Shown: piece after piece, positions 26,047 to 36,472 of the stretch
Numbering within the stretch: position 1 is the stretch's first letter
Layout: each line of letters opens with the position of its first letter
Source of the DNA: Hypomyces perniciosus
Lineage: Eukaryota; Ascomycota; Sordariomycetes; Hypocreales; Hypocreaceae
DNA: 64,000 nt
Assembly (NCBI GenBank): GCA_008477525.1
Contig: SPDT01000007.1
Span: forward strand, 6,758,001-6,822,000
Reading direction: 5' to 3'
Translations under genes and position numbers: made by a program
Notes under the pieces: model-generated
Database searches by the model: none
What the model was told of the DNA's origin: nothing
Seen by the model: the letters and a program-made list of their open reading frames with translations, nothing else

Positions 26047-26749
26047 ATTATAGTATTGAAATAATACCTAAGATCTAGCTATTTAATATACTAGGAAATT
26101 TAATCCTATATTTATTAGTTATTGCAATAGTGATTTTACTAGGGATAAAGAATTAAGTAAATTAATTTATAGCTATATTATTATAGTTACTAATAGGCTA
26201 ATTAACTGGAAATTAAAAAAAGGCTTAATTATCTATCTTTCTATACTAAAGCAGAGTTTATAGCTTTTATAGAAGTTACTAAAGAGATTTAATAGCTTAT
26301 TGGCCTATATAAAGAGGTAGATTAATTAATTAAACAGCTAATCTCTTTATTTAATAATAATAAAGGTGCTATTTCTACTTTAAATAACCTTACCCTTTAT
26401 AATTAAATAAAATATACTTTATTACAGTTTAATTATATGAGGGAATAGGTTAAAAATAGTATTATTATAGTTAGCTATCTGGAAACCAGTAAAATAGTTA
26501 TTAATAGGCTTACTAAGCCTTTTCTAGGTTTAAAGTTAAAGAACTTTATAAGTCTTTTTAATCTTAAGTCTTTACTTAAGGTATATACTTAAGGTTTTTA
26601 CCCTTTTTATAGCTATTAGTTATTTTTATTATCTTTATTTTTAACTATATTTAGCTATCCTTTTTATTTTTATGTTTTAGTTACTTTCCTATATCTAGAT
26701 CCTATATTTACTTTAAAGTTATATAGGATAGTATTTATTTTAAAGGGAG

Positions 26750-27331
26750 TATTAAAAAAGGAGGGCTAAAAAGTAAAGATTTCAGTATATCTGGGTAACC
26801 TTCCTATTCTAGCTAGACCCGGAATTAGGCCCGACGCTAAAACTAAATTCCCAGAGAAACTTCAGTGTAAGCCAGGGAATTTCTATTATCTATAACGATA
26901 ACAATTAAGCTAGGACCAGCTACCCCGCCTACCCTAGACTTAATATAATGCTTATAATAGTATTGTAAGAAATCTGACTAAAATAGTTTCCGGTTTGTAT
27001 AGCCGTAAATCGATTTGAGCGATTTTATATATAAATAAATTTTGCGGAAAATAAGAATGCGGCCATAAACCCAATTCTGCCACCATACACCTATTATTAG
27101 GTCGGAGGACTATTATAAAAGATAAAGCTATTATTTATACAATTCACTTCTATACCAGCCGCACATCACTAGATATTCTATAGCTTTCTAGCTATTAGTT
27201 CAGTTACAATTCAATTGTTTATCTATTATTAACCCAACTAGACTCTTAGTCGTTTCCTTATTACTGCGTTATATACAGCTTCCTAGAAGCCACACATAAA
27301 TGAGGTTCAGTATAACCTTGTTATTTCAACA
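26750..27331 (+). repeat. Copia A 3' LTR
   Basis: 582 bp; matches the Copia B LTRs, for example GAGGGCTAAAAAG near the start and GGTTCAGTATAACCTT near the end. The 5' TG has become TA. Confidence 0.85.
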
Positions 27332-27344
27332 CTATATATTAACA

Positions 27345-27731
27345 GTGCCTAGCTAAACCTTTCCGCAATTATAAAAAGCTAATATGCCTTTTAAATATAA
27401 AACTATAAAAAGTATAGCGATAAGGAGTAGAGATCTCTTAATAGACTTACCCCCCTGCCCTTAAGCTTTTAAATACTATTTAAAACCCAATAGTTACTGG
27501 CCCCCCTTTATTACTATATACAGCAGCAGTAAAAAGGCTATTATAGTCTTAAAAAAAAGCAATACTTAAAGATAGTATCCTTTAATAATTTAAATAAATG
27601 ATAAAAGATTAAACCTTAACTGAAACTAAAAGGATATTTTAGGCTAATATTAGTAAAATAAAGCTAGTATATAATATTACCTTTACCTTTATAGCTAAAA
27701 AAGGCTATAATATTATTATAATATAAAAACT
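27345..27731 (+). pseudogene. LINE B fragment between Copia A and Copia B
   Basis: About 390 bp that belongs to neither flanking element. It is assigned to LINE B (end of ORF1 or start of ORF2) by position only, because the next LINE B piece at 34237 begins with endonuclease sequence. Confidence 0.45.
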
Positions 27732-28310
27732 TGTTAAAAAGGAGGGCTAAAAAGCAAGGATTTCTGTGTAATTGGGTAACCTTCCTATTCTGGCTAGACC
27801 TGGAATTAGGCCCGACGCTAGGACCGAGTTCCGGAGGAACTTCGGTGTAAGTCAGGAAATTTCTGTGATCCTCAACGATAACAATTGAGCTAGGATCGGC
27901 TACCCCGCCTACCCTAGACTCAATACAATGGGCATAATGGCCATTGTGAAAAATCTGACCAAAATGGTTTCCCGTTTATATGGCCGTGAGTCGATTTAAC
28001 CGATTTTACATACAAATGAATTTTGCGGAAAATAGGAATACAGCCACAAACCCAATTCTGCCACCGCACACCTATTATTAGGTCGGAGGACTATTATAAA
28101 AGACAAAGCATTATTCTACAATCACTTTTATAACAGCCGCATATACACTAGATATTCTATAGCTTTCTAGCTATTAGTTCAGTTACAATTCAATTATTTA
28201 TCTATTATTAACCCAATTAGACTCTCAGTCGTTTCCTCATTACTGCGTTATATGCAGCTTCCTAAAAGCTATATATAAATAAGGTTCAGTATAACCTTAT
28301 TATTTTAACA
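27732..28310 (+). repeat. Copia B 5' LTR
   Basis: TGTTAAAAAGGAGGGC to TTATTTTAACA, 579 bp; paired with 33658-34236. Confidence 0.92.
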
Positions 28311-28324
28311 GGTTATAAGCCCGG
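28311..28324 (+). promoter_or_regulatory. Copia B primer binding site, half-tRNA type
   Basis: GGTTATAAGCCCGG directly follows the LTR. Its complement resembles the anticodon arm of initiator tRNA-Met (loop CTCATAAC) with one RIP-like change. This is the priming mode established for Drosophila copia, where a 5' half of tRNA-iMet is the primer. Confidence 0.65.
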
Positions 28325-28559
28325 GAGAGTTTTCCTTGGGTCTCTATTAGTGGATTTTTCTAGTAGTTACAGCACTTCCCCTAGCGCTACTACAGCACTC
28401 CTAGCGGGTTTTTATAGTGCTTATCCTAGTGCTTATATTAATATTCTTAGATTTTGGCTACCAGAAGCTATTCCTAGGCTTCTACTGTAAATACTGTTAC
28501 AGTTATAGTAATACTACTTATATTACATTTTCTATATACTATATAGTATATTCCCTATT

Positions 28560-30480
28560 TTCATAGGATATAGGTTTAATATTAGTAGTATAAGTTGACC
28601 TATTAGGGCTCCTAGTAGCCCTATGTCCTTAATTAAAGATAATAGCTCTCTTTAGCAGTAAAAGGATCTATTTATTCAAGTGCAGAATATAAAATAAGAG
28701 CTTCAGGCATAGAGGGCTCTGACTGAGACAGTAAAGGCACAGTTAAAGGGTCAGAATAACACTATGACTTAGTTATCTAATACTCTAGCTAGCCTAGCTG
28801 CTGCTATATTAGGGCTTCAATAACGGACTACTAGTCTAATATAAGTTAACCCTATAGCCTTTATTTCAGTACCAATACAAGCTCTTACTCCTATTCCTAT
28901 ACTAGTCTAGGTTCCATTTATATCTATTCCTTAACCCTAGACTACTATTTCTACTCTAAATAGTAGTTTTATTAAAGAGGCATTAAAAAAGGTCTATAGC
29001 TTTCCAGAAAACTATAAGCTAGTGGGCCTTGATAATTTTAATTAGTGGAAACAGTCCTTAAATATTATACTAAAGGCTATAGATTACTATACTTTTATAG
29101 AAAATCCTATAGTTACTGATTCCTTATTTAATTCAGAACAGGCCCTATTACTTATACTAATTAGGGATAGTTTAACAGCTATTCCTGCTATATCTATTGC
29201 TTGGATTTAAAGCTTAAAAGAAGCATTTTTAGCATTAAAGAGACAATATAACTACTCTAATACTTTACAGAAAGATTCCCTTTATAGGGAATTTCACTCA
29301 TTAAATTACAGTAATTATAAAGGATCTTTAGCTAAATTTAATGCCACTTTTAACGGCTTATTAGCTAAGCTAGCTATTTTAAAGGTTAATATTAATATAC
29401 TAGACTAAGTAAATTAATATTTAAATGCCTTAGAAAAGACTTTTCTTTAATAGGCTAAACGAATTAAAGGAACCATTAGATCTAGTAGAGCTATTAGGCA
29501 ATCTACTGAAGGTTTTAATATTCAGTTTCTTATAGCAGATATATTAAAAAAAACTAAGAATCTATCTTCTACTGCATATAAAGTTAATAAAGCCTCAGGG
29601 CCTTCTAAATCCCCCAATTAAAAGCTAGCTTCTAATTCCCAAAAGAGGAAGGGAAATTAAAAGAATTAAGGAAATCAAAAGAATTAAAAGAATTAACAAA
29701 ACTAGAAGCAAGCTATAAATGATTCTGCTTTTACTAGCATATATTATTTAACTACTAGAGGGCATAGCTTAAAAGAGCTATTAGAAGAGTCTTCTACTAA
29801 ATCTATTAGTAGTTTAAATAGTAATCTAAATCTTCTATAAGCCCTAAACGCTAAAAAAGGCAAAAAACCTTTTAAGCCTTCTAAATCTTCTAAAAAACCT
29901 AAACCCCCTAGACTTCCTATTTAGGATAGTCTATTATATAATACTAGATCTACAGTTCATATAGTTAATTCTAGGAAATAGTTTATAGACTATAGACCTA
30001 ATAATAAGGAACTAGGCGTTATTTATATTAGCGGGGGTCCTATTATACTTAAAGGAATAGGTATAGCCACTTTTAATATCTTTAATAAAGATAATAACTA
30101 TAAAAAGATAATATTACTAAATACCCTCTTTTACCTATAGCTAGATATTAACCTTATAAGTGGTTTAAAGCACTATTAAGCTAGAGGATATATTCAGTAT
30201 AATACTCTTTTTACTAAGTCAATGCAGTTAATAGGGCTGCTAAATCCCTTAAAATATAGTTTTTTCCTTACTATTAAAGGATATACTACACTATACAGCC
30301 ATATAAATAGCTATAGAGCTTATAGCTCTATATAGGTTTAAATTCCTGCTATTAGTAAGGAAAAGGCTAAGGAATATATAGCTATTCCAGAAGCAACAGC
30401 TTTGAAAAAACAACCAACAAGATCTAGTCCTAGGCTTATTAAGAAGAATAATCCTAAGGGAAAGGATCTCTCTGAACTCC
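28560..30480 (+). pseudogene. Copia B gag and protease region remnant
   Basis: Low-stop stretches encode a gag-like protein with a Q/N/K-rich hinge (about 29655-29695), followed by the presumed protease region. No intact frame; boundaries are approximate. Confidence 0.55.
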
Positions 30481-30518
30481 CTGAAACCTTAGGCTAAATG
30501 GAGGATTAGGGGCCCTGT

Positions 30519-31600
30519 ATGCCCCTATTGCCTAAGGAAATAGGGGGGAATAAACCTATAGAGGATACCCTTGTAGAGGAAAGGCCCTGTGTGCCTAGGG
30601 AATCCTCTATTACTGAAGATCTAGAGGTTATTAAGCCAATTAAACTAAAGGGAGATACTATTACTAATAGTATTAGCCACAAGCTGCTGAAGCTAGCCCT
30701 CTTATAGTATAAAAGACTAGGTCATATTAGCTTAAGTCTGCTGAAGAAGATGGCTAAAATAACTACTAGAATTCCTAACTTTAATTCTATTAAAGAGACT
30801 GAATTCCACTGCCTAGCGTATGATAAGGGAAAAGCTATTAAGAGGCTTTATTTAAAGCCAATTCCTAATCCACTAGCCTCTCTAGATCGTCTAGAAGCTG
30901 ATACTTTCTCTATAAAGCCAGTGCCTTATAATAAGGCCCCTATTAGTCTTTTAATTATTAATAGAAAATCAAAATATAGGTAGCTATTCCTTTTAAAAGA
31001 TCGTAGTGGACCCACCCTTTTAGCTACTATATAAGGCTTTATAAATAGCCTGAAAACGCAGTATAACCAGTATCCTAAAGAATTTCATTATAATAGCAGA
31101 AAGGAAATTAATTAGGAACTTTAGACCTGGTTCTTTTCCTTAAGAATTATATATTCCTATAGCAGCCCTTACATTCACAAGCAGAATAGTTTAATAAAAC
31201 GCTTTATTAGAGTTTTATTAAATAGGTTATAGGCTACTATTATAGCAGCTAACCTGCTATTATATCTCTAGAACTTTATTATTACTGCAGTTCTTAAATT
31301 AGTTAACTATATAGCTATTATTAATAAGGACTCCACCCCTTATCAAGAATTATATAAAAACCTAGACCTTAATAAGGATTATAAGCCTGATCTGCGAAGA
31401 TATAGGATTATTGGCTTTTATTGTAAGGTATTCATTCCGCAAGAACAAAGGGCCAAAGGCTATAAATTAGCCCCTAAGACTGAAACTAGGAGACTGCTAG
31501 CAGTTTTAGGTAGTAATACCTATCTTATCTATATTCCAACTAAATATATAGTCTTTAAATTGTTAACTATAAAGCTATATAAAGATAAAATTCCTAAGCT
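30519..31600 (+). pseudogene. Copia B integrase remnant
   Basis: Two still-open pieces (30519-30707 and 30750-30983) straddle a decayed GAG-pre-integrase box: YKRLGHISLSLLKKMAK, where the W of WHRRLGH is now a stop. The zinc-binding ECHCLAC-like motif (EFHCLAYDKGKA) and the integrase core (SLIERFIRVLLNR-like block near 31190) follow. Typical Copia gene order places integrase before RT, as here. Confidence 0.8.
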
Positions 31601-31899
31601 TTAAATCCTAGAGCCTACTATAGGTCAGGATAATAAAGAATTAAAGGGAGAAATAGAGCTAGATTCATTAGATCAAATAATTCCTAGCTTTCAGGATATT
31701 AATCCCTTACTCCCTAACCCTATTCTAGAGGGAGTACCTACTACTATTCCCCCTATTCCTATACCAGTTATACAAGACTCTGCTGTTATAGAGGATCCAA
31801 TAGATATAGATATATCCCACTTTCTCTATAATCGCATTAGAAAGCTAGCCTTTCCAGCTGCTGCAGTACAAGACCCTTAAACGCTCAAGTAAGTACTTT

Positions 31900-33480
31900 G
31901 TAGTCCTAATAAGACTAAGTGGCTAGCAGCGACTTATAGCGAATTTAACCAGCTAGTCGAACAATATACCTTTACTTTTATTAAGCGTAATAGTATTCCT
32001 AAAGGCAGGAATCCTATTACTAGTCGATTAGTTTTAAAGACTAAAAAAGACCAGAATAATAGAATAGTTAAATTTAAAGTTAAGCTAATTACTAGGGGCT
32101 TCCAATAACTAGAAGGAATAGATTACAACTAAACATTCGCCTTAACGGCTGTTCCTTCTACCTGGCGGCTTCTATTAGCCCTAGCCACTATCTATAACTG
32201 GGAAATCAAACAAATCGACTTTATTGGTGCATTCTTTAACGGGATACTTAAAGAAACTGTCTTCCTTAACTTCCCTAAAGGATTTAAAGACTATACCAGT
32301 CAAGCTTCCTTTAAGATTAAGTCTATTCTTAGAAAGCTAGGTTATAACCCTAATATAGATCAGGTTATTCAGTTACAGAAAGCTCTTTACGGCCTAAAAC
32401 AGTCCCTTAAAGAATAGCAACAGGCTTTATAAGCCTTAGGAAATAAACTAGGATATAATCCTTTAATTTCTAACTCTACTATTCTCTATAATCTAAATAA
32501 CGGTATTTTTATTATTACTTATATAGATGACTGTCTTTTTATTAGACTAGATAAAGAAGCTATAGCCTAGCTAAAGCTAGCTTTTAATAAGGTCTATACT
32601 ATAGAAAATAAAGGCCCTGCCTCTTTCTTTTTAAGGGTTTAGATAGTTAGGGATAGAAAAAGAGGCCTTCTTTAGCTTTCCCAGAAATAGTATATTACTA
32701 AAGCTATAGAGTTTTTTAACCTTTAAAACTCTAAGCCTATCCAATTACCCCTGCAGCCCTCTATTTTAGCCAATAAAACCACAACTAAACTAGATAAAGC
32801 TAATACTAAGCTTTTTCAAGCTATTATCAGTACTATTATCTACTTAACAATTTATACTTAAGTAAATACCAGCTTTCCAGTCTAGTGGCTAGCTAGACAA
32901 TTTTAAGGCCCTTATAAAGAGCACTTAAACGCAGCCCGCAACCTATTACAGTATTTAAATAATACCTAAGATCTAGCTATTTAATATACTAGAAAATCTA
33001 GTCCTATAGCTATTAGTTATTGCAATAGTGATGTTGCTGGGGATAAAGAATTAAGTAAATTGACTTATAGCTATATTAGTATAGTTGCTAATGGGCCAAT
33101 TAGCTGGGAATTGAAAAGGGGCTTAACTATCTATCTCTCTATGCTAGAAGCAGAGTTCATAGGAGCTACCAGGGAGATTTAATGGCTTATTGGCCTATAT
33201 AAAGAGGTAAATCGACCAATTAGACAGCCAATCTCTCTACTTAACAACAACAAAAGTACTATTTCTACCTTAAATAACCTTACCCTTTATAATCGAACAA
33301 AATATACTTTATTGCGGTTTAATTATATTAGGGAACAGGTTAAAAATAGCGTTATTACAGTCAGCTATCTGGAAACCAGTAAAATAGTTGCTAATAGGCT
33401 TACTAAGCCTCTTCTAGGTTTAAAATTAAGGAATTTTATAAATCTCCTTAATCTCAAAATTTTACCTAAAGTATATACTT
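31900..33480 (+). pseudogene. Copia B reverse transcriptase and RNase H remnant
   Basis: RT: KQIDFIGAFFNGILKETVF, then QKALYGLKQS and the catalytic YIDDCLF (about 32519-32540), where the YxDD aspartates survive. RNase H: SYCNSDVAGD (about 33020), SMLEAEFIGA (about 33140) and LLNNNKSTISTLNN (about 33240), matching the Copia RNase H order. Broken by scattered TAG/TAA. Confidence 0.85.
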
Positions 33481-33657
33481 AAAGTTCTTACCCTTTTTAT
33501 AGCTATTAGCTATTTTATAGCTATTAGCTATCTTTATTATTTTATGTTTAACTATATTAGCTATCCTTTTTATTTTTTTATATTCTAGTTACTTTCCTAT
33601 ATCTAGATCCTATATCTACTTTAAAGTTATATAGGATAATATCTATTCCAGAAGGAG

Positions 33658-34236
33658 TGTTAAAAAGGAGGGCTAAAAAGCAAGGATTTCTGTGTAATTA
33701 GGTAACCTTCCTATTCTGGCTAGACCCGGAATTAGGCCCGACGCTAGGACCAAGTTCCAGAGGAACTTCAGTGTAAGTCAGGAAATTTCTATGATCCTTA
33801 ACGATAACAATTGAGCTAGGATCGGCTACCCCGCCTACCCTAGACTCAATACAATGGGTATAATGGCCATTGTGAAAAATCTGACCAAAATGGTTTCCTG
33901 TTTGTATGGCCGTGAGTCGATTTGACCGATTTTACATACAAATGAATTTTGCGGAAAATAGGAATGCGGCCACAAACCCAATTCTGCTACCGCACACCTA
34001 TTATTAGGTCGGAGGACTATTGTAGAAGACAAAGCATTGTTCTACAATCACTTCTACAACAGCTGCATATACACTAGATATTCTATAGCTTTCTAGCTAT
34101 TAGTTCAGTTACAATTCAATTGTTTATCCATTGTTAACCCAATTAAACTCTCAGTCGTTTCCTTATTGCTGCGTTGTATGCAGCTTCCTAGAAGCTACAC
34201 ATAAATAAGGTTCAGTATAACCTTATTATTTTAACA
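33658..34236 (+). repeat. Copia B 3' LTR
   Basis: 579 bp; preceded by the purine run AGAAGGAG acting as polypurine tract. Confidence 0.92.
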
Positions 34237-35442
34237 AAACTATATATTAATATTATTTAAAAAGGCCGCTGCTATATAGTAATATATAGAAAATTCTAAA
34301 CCTTTTCTTTAATAATAATTTAAATCAACTATAGCACCTAACCCTAAATCCTTATATAATAAAAAACAAAGCAGGTATTTTAGCTAAGCAATTATTTATT
34401 AAAACCATTTAAGACTTCTTATAAGTCTGCGTTAATAAAATTATAACTATTAACCTTTATAGAGAATATAGTATATATAATACCTTTATAACTTTAGTTA
34501 TATAGCTAGTTACTAAAAGCTATTTAATAGTAAAAGACTTTAATGTAATATACTCCTTTTAGCAGGCAGCTAATAATTAAAATTAAGGCGCACTAGTAGT
34601 TAATTAGGCCTTTAAAGCTAGCCTCTCTCTCTTTAACCTATAAAATCCCTTAATATATATACTCAGCAATATAATTAACCTAACGTTTTTAAATATCCTG
34701 CTAACAGATACTATACTAGAAAAATATTTATTTACTAGCTTTAATTACATTATATTAAATATTATAATCCTAGCTTTAGCTTACTGCTTAATGCCCTTTA
34801 AAGGATTTAAGGTAAAAGGAGATAATAATAGAGACTGCTTCCTAGCATTAATTAAAAAAAAGACCTAGCTCCCCCCCCCTATCTAACTAATAATAATAGC
34901 TGTAGACTAGGCAGTTAAAGCTTTACTGTTACTCCTCTATAAATTAGCTAAAATAATAAGCCAATTACTAAATTATCCGCCTTTTCAGTTATAATAGGGG
35001 GCTAAGTATAAAAAGAGCCACTAAACTTTCCTGGCTGCTAAAAAAAACTGCAGCTATACTATTAAACACCTACCTCTATAATACTAGGAAATCCTTTAAA
35101 AAAACAGTAAAGAACGCCAAAAGGGTATACTAGTAAAATATTATTAATACTATTAAAGAAAGTAAAGATATCTTTTATATAGTTTACTAGGCAAAATTAC
35201 TACTAGTCTTTTAACTACTACTACTATAAATTAATAATTAAACTTTTACTTTTTGAAAAGAAAAGGCTATTACCTTCTGTAATACTATACTTAAAAGATA
35301 TATAAAAGCTAATAAGATTAAAAACCTATAATCTTTAAGTAATTAATAATAGTAAATTAAACTCCCTTTAATAGTCTCGTTAAATAAAGTAGCAGTAGCT
35401 ATAATATATATAAGAAATATATCTTTAAGCATTAATAGTATT
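34237..35442 (+). pseudogene. LINE B endonuclease (EEP-type) remnant
   Basis: The decayed frame contains VKDFNVIYSF (ancestral GDFN) at about 34530, a TFLNILLTD-like block near 34690, and the trailing tryptophan/alanine-rich linker of Tad elements. It continues at 45380 after Gypsy B. Confidence 0.65.
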
Positions 35443-35604
35443 TATTACGGCACACGGAACAGCGGGTCAAGGTGATATCTTTGTTGTGCCTTGAACAAGG
35501 CAAGAAGCTATGAGAATGTGGTTTGAAGGTGTAGGACCAAGTCATCACGTGAGGACGCACGTGATGCTGATGAGTCATTAGAGGGCAGGTTTGGTGCCGT
35601 GACA
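35443..35604 (-). repeat. Gypsy B 3' LTR
   Basis: Near-identical to 45218-45379. It contains an inverted pair of E-boxes, CATCACGTG (35543-35551) and CACGTGATG (35558-35566), with a 6-bp spacer. Confidence 0.92.
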
Positions 35605-35759
35605 GTACCCCCCCCTTTTTAAACTCCATTTGCCCCCAAATAGCTATTCTAAGACTATATATATTCCAATCCTCTTATTATATTAATTCTGTTGTAAGCG
35701 GCTGCTGCGTTGCGGGTCTGGCTAGTCGGTTATCTTCCTCTTCTTGACCTAGGCAGGCG

Positions 35760-36120
35760 GGCCGGGCTTATCGGGGTTTTTTATATAGTATTCTAAGAGG
35801 GCGGCGTCTTGTCCTTTTAGATCTTTTGCGGGTTGCCAGCTTAGTGCGTGGTGTTTCCAGGCTATGTGATAGTGTAGGCTATCCTCGTTGTGGCAGTCAA
35901 GGATCTTATTGAATTCCTACTTTTCCACCACTTTGTTTATCTCGTTATCTCTTTTAAGGACTTATCCCCGCGTATTCTTATTCTCTCGCTCATTAATAGC
36001 GTCTTATCCCGGCAGATATATCCATTAGCCTACTTTGTCGACTGCCAGTAGTCTAAGGAGAGAGTTATGGAATACAGGGAAAATGCGGATACGGTTAGGG
36101 AGTTCAAGTCGGCAAGCTCG
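35760..36120 (-). pseudogene. Gypsy B chromodomain and integrase C-terminal tail
   Basis: Reading leftward: LPNRIRIFPVFHNSLLR (integrase C-terminal landmark HPVFHVSLL), then VVEK...ILDCH...LHYHIAWKHHALSWQPAKDL (chromodomain with the aromatic cage region) and the tail ALLEYY. Separated from the rest of the integrase by the hAT element. Confidence 0.75.
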
Positions 36121-36122
36121 GG

Positions 36123-36130
36123 GGTATATG
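36123..36130. repeat. hAT target-site duplication, left
   Basis: GGTATATG, repeated at 39549-39556; 8 bp is the rule for hAT transposons. Confidence 0.95.
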
Positions 36131-36139
36131 CAGGCTGGC

Positions 36140-36285
36140 GATCCATTCCATTTCCATCCACGCAGCCTTAGCTGAGTGGATGGACGTCCATTTCAGTCAA
36201 CGTGCAGTGGAATGGGTGGAATGGACGCCCAGAGCAGTCGCATGGAATGGATGGAAATGGAAATGGATGCGTGGATGGGGTTACC
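36140..36285. repeat. hAT left subterminal repeats
   Basis: A cluster of CCATTTCCATCC / GGATGGAAATGG-type words in both orientations (for example 36149-36161 and 36253-36269). hAT transposases are known to bind such subterminal motifs. Confidence 0.75.
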
Positions 36286-36472
36286 TAAATAGGAAAGGTA
36301 TCGCGCTAATAGATTAGTTACTATATATAGTACTCACCACAGTCACTGTAACCATCTCAATGATCACCAAGCAACAAAATTCATTACACAGGATATCTCT
36401 CTTATTATACATAATTAAAACAAGCACTTTCTTAATGAGCCCAGGCTCTAGCCAGTGCGCTATAAATAAAGT

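Larger units (their letters stand above)
20832..27331 (+). mobile_element. Copia A: 5'-truncated, heavily RIP-decayed Ty1/Copia element
   Basis: Collinear with Copia B from about 28545 onward, but lacking the 5' LTR and the first about 230 internal bases. Gag, integrase, RT and RNase H stretches align throughout with many more transitions than Copia B. The 3' LTR is at 26750-27331. LINE C is inserted at 25290-26046. Because LTR, PBS and RIP load differ from Copia B, this is an older family member. Confidence 0.78.
13199..27344 (+). mobile_element. Gypsy A: chromovirus-type LTR retrotransposon, RIP-decayed, containing Copia A
   Basis: 5' LTR at 13199-13593, internal region to 20415, 3' LTR from 20416, cut at about 20831 by Copia A. 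The last about 12 bases of the LTR (TATATATTAACA) reappear at 27333-27344 behind Copia A, suggesting Copia A landed in the 3' LTR. The internal region runs gag with a zinc knuckle, protease, RT, RNase H, integrase and chromodomain. A TSD could not be identified with confidence. Confidence 0.75.
27732..34236 (+). mobile_element. Copia B: complete Ty1/Copia LTR retrotransposon, moderately RIP-mutated
   Basis: 6505 bp with 579-bp LTRs (27732-28310 and 33658-34236) and a perfect 5-bp TSD AAACT (27727-27731, 34237-34241). The internal order gag, protease, integrase, RT, RNase H is that of Copia. Stops are mostly TAA/TAG at positions where Copia proteins carry Q or W, fitting RIP. It is much better preserved than Copia A, so it is younger or escaped some rounds of RIP. 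Confidence 0.92.
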
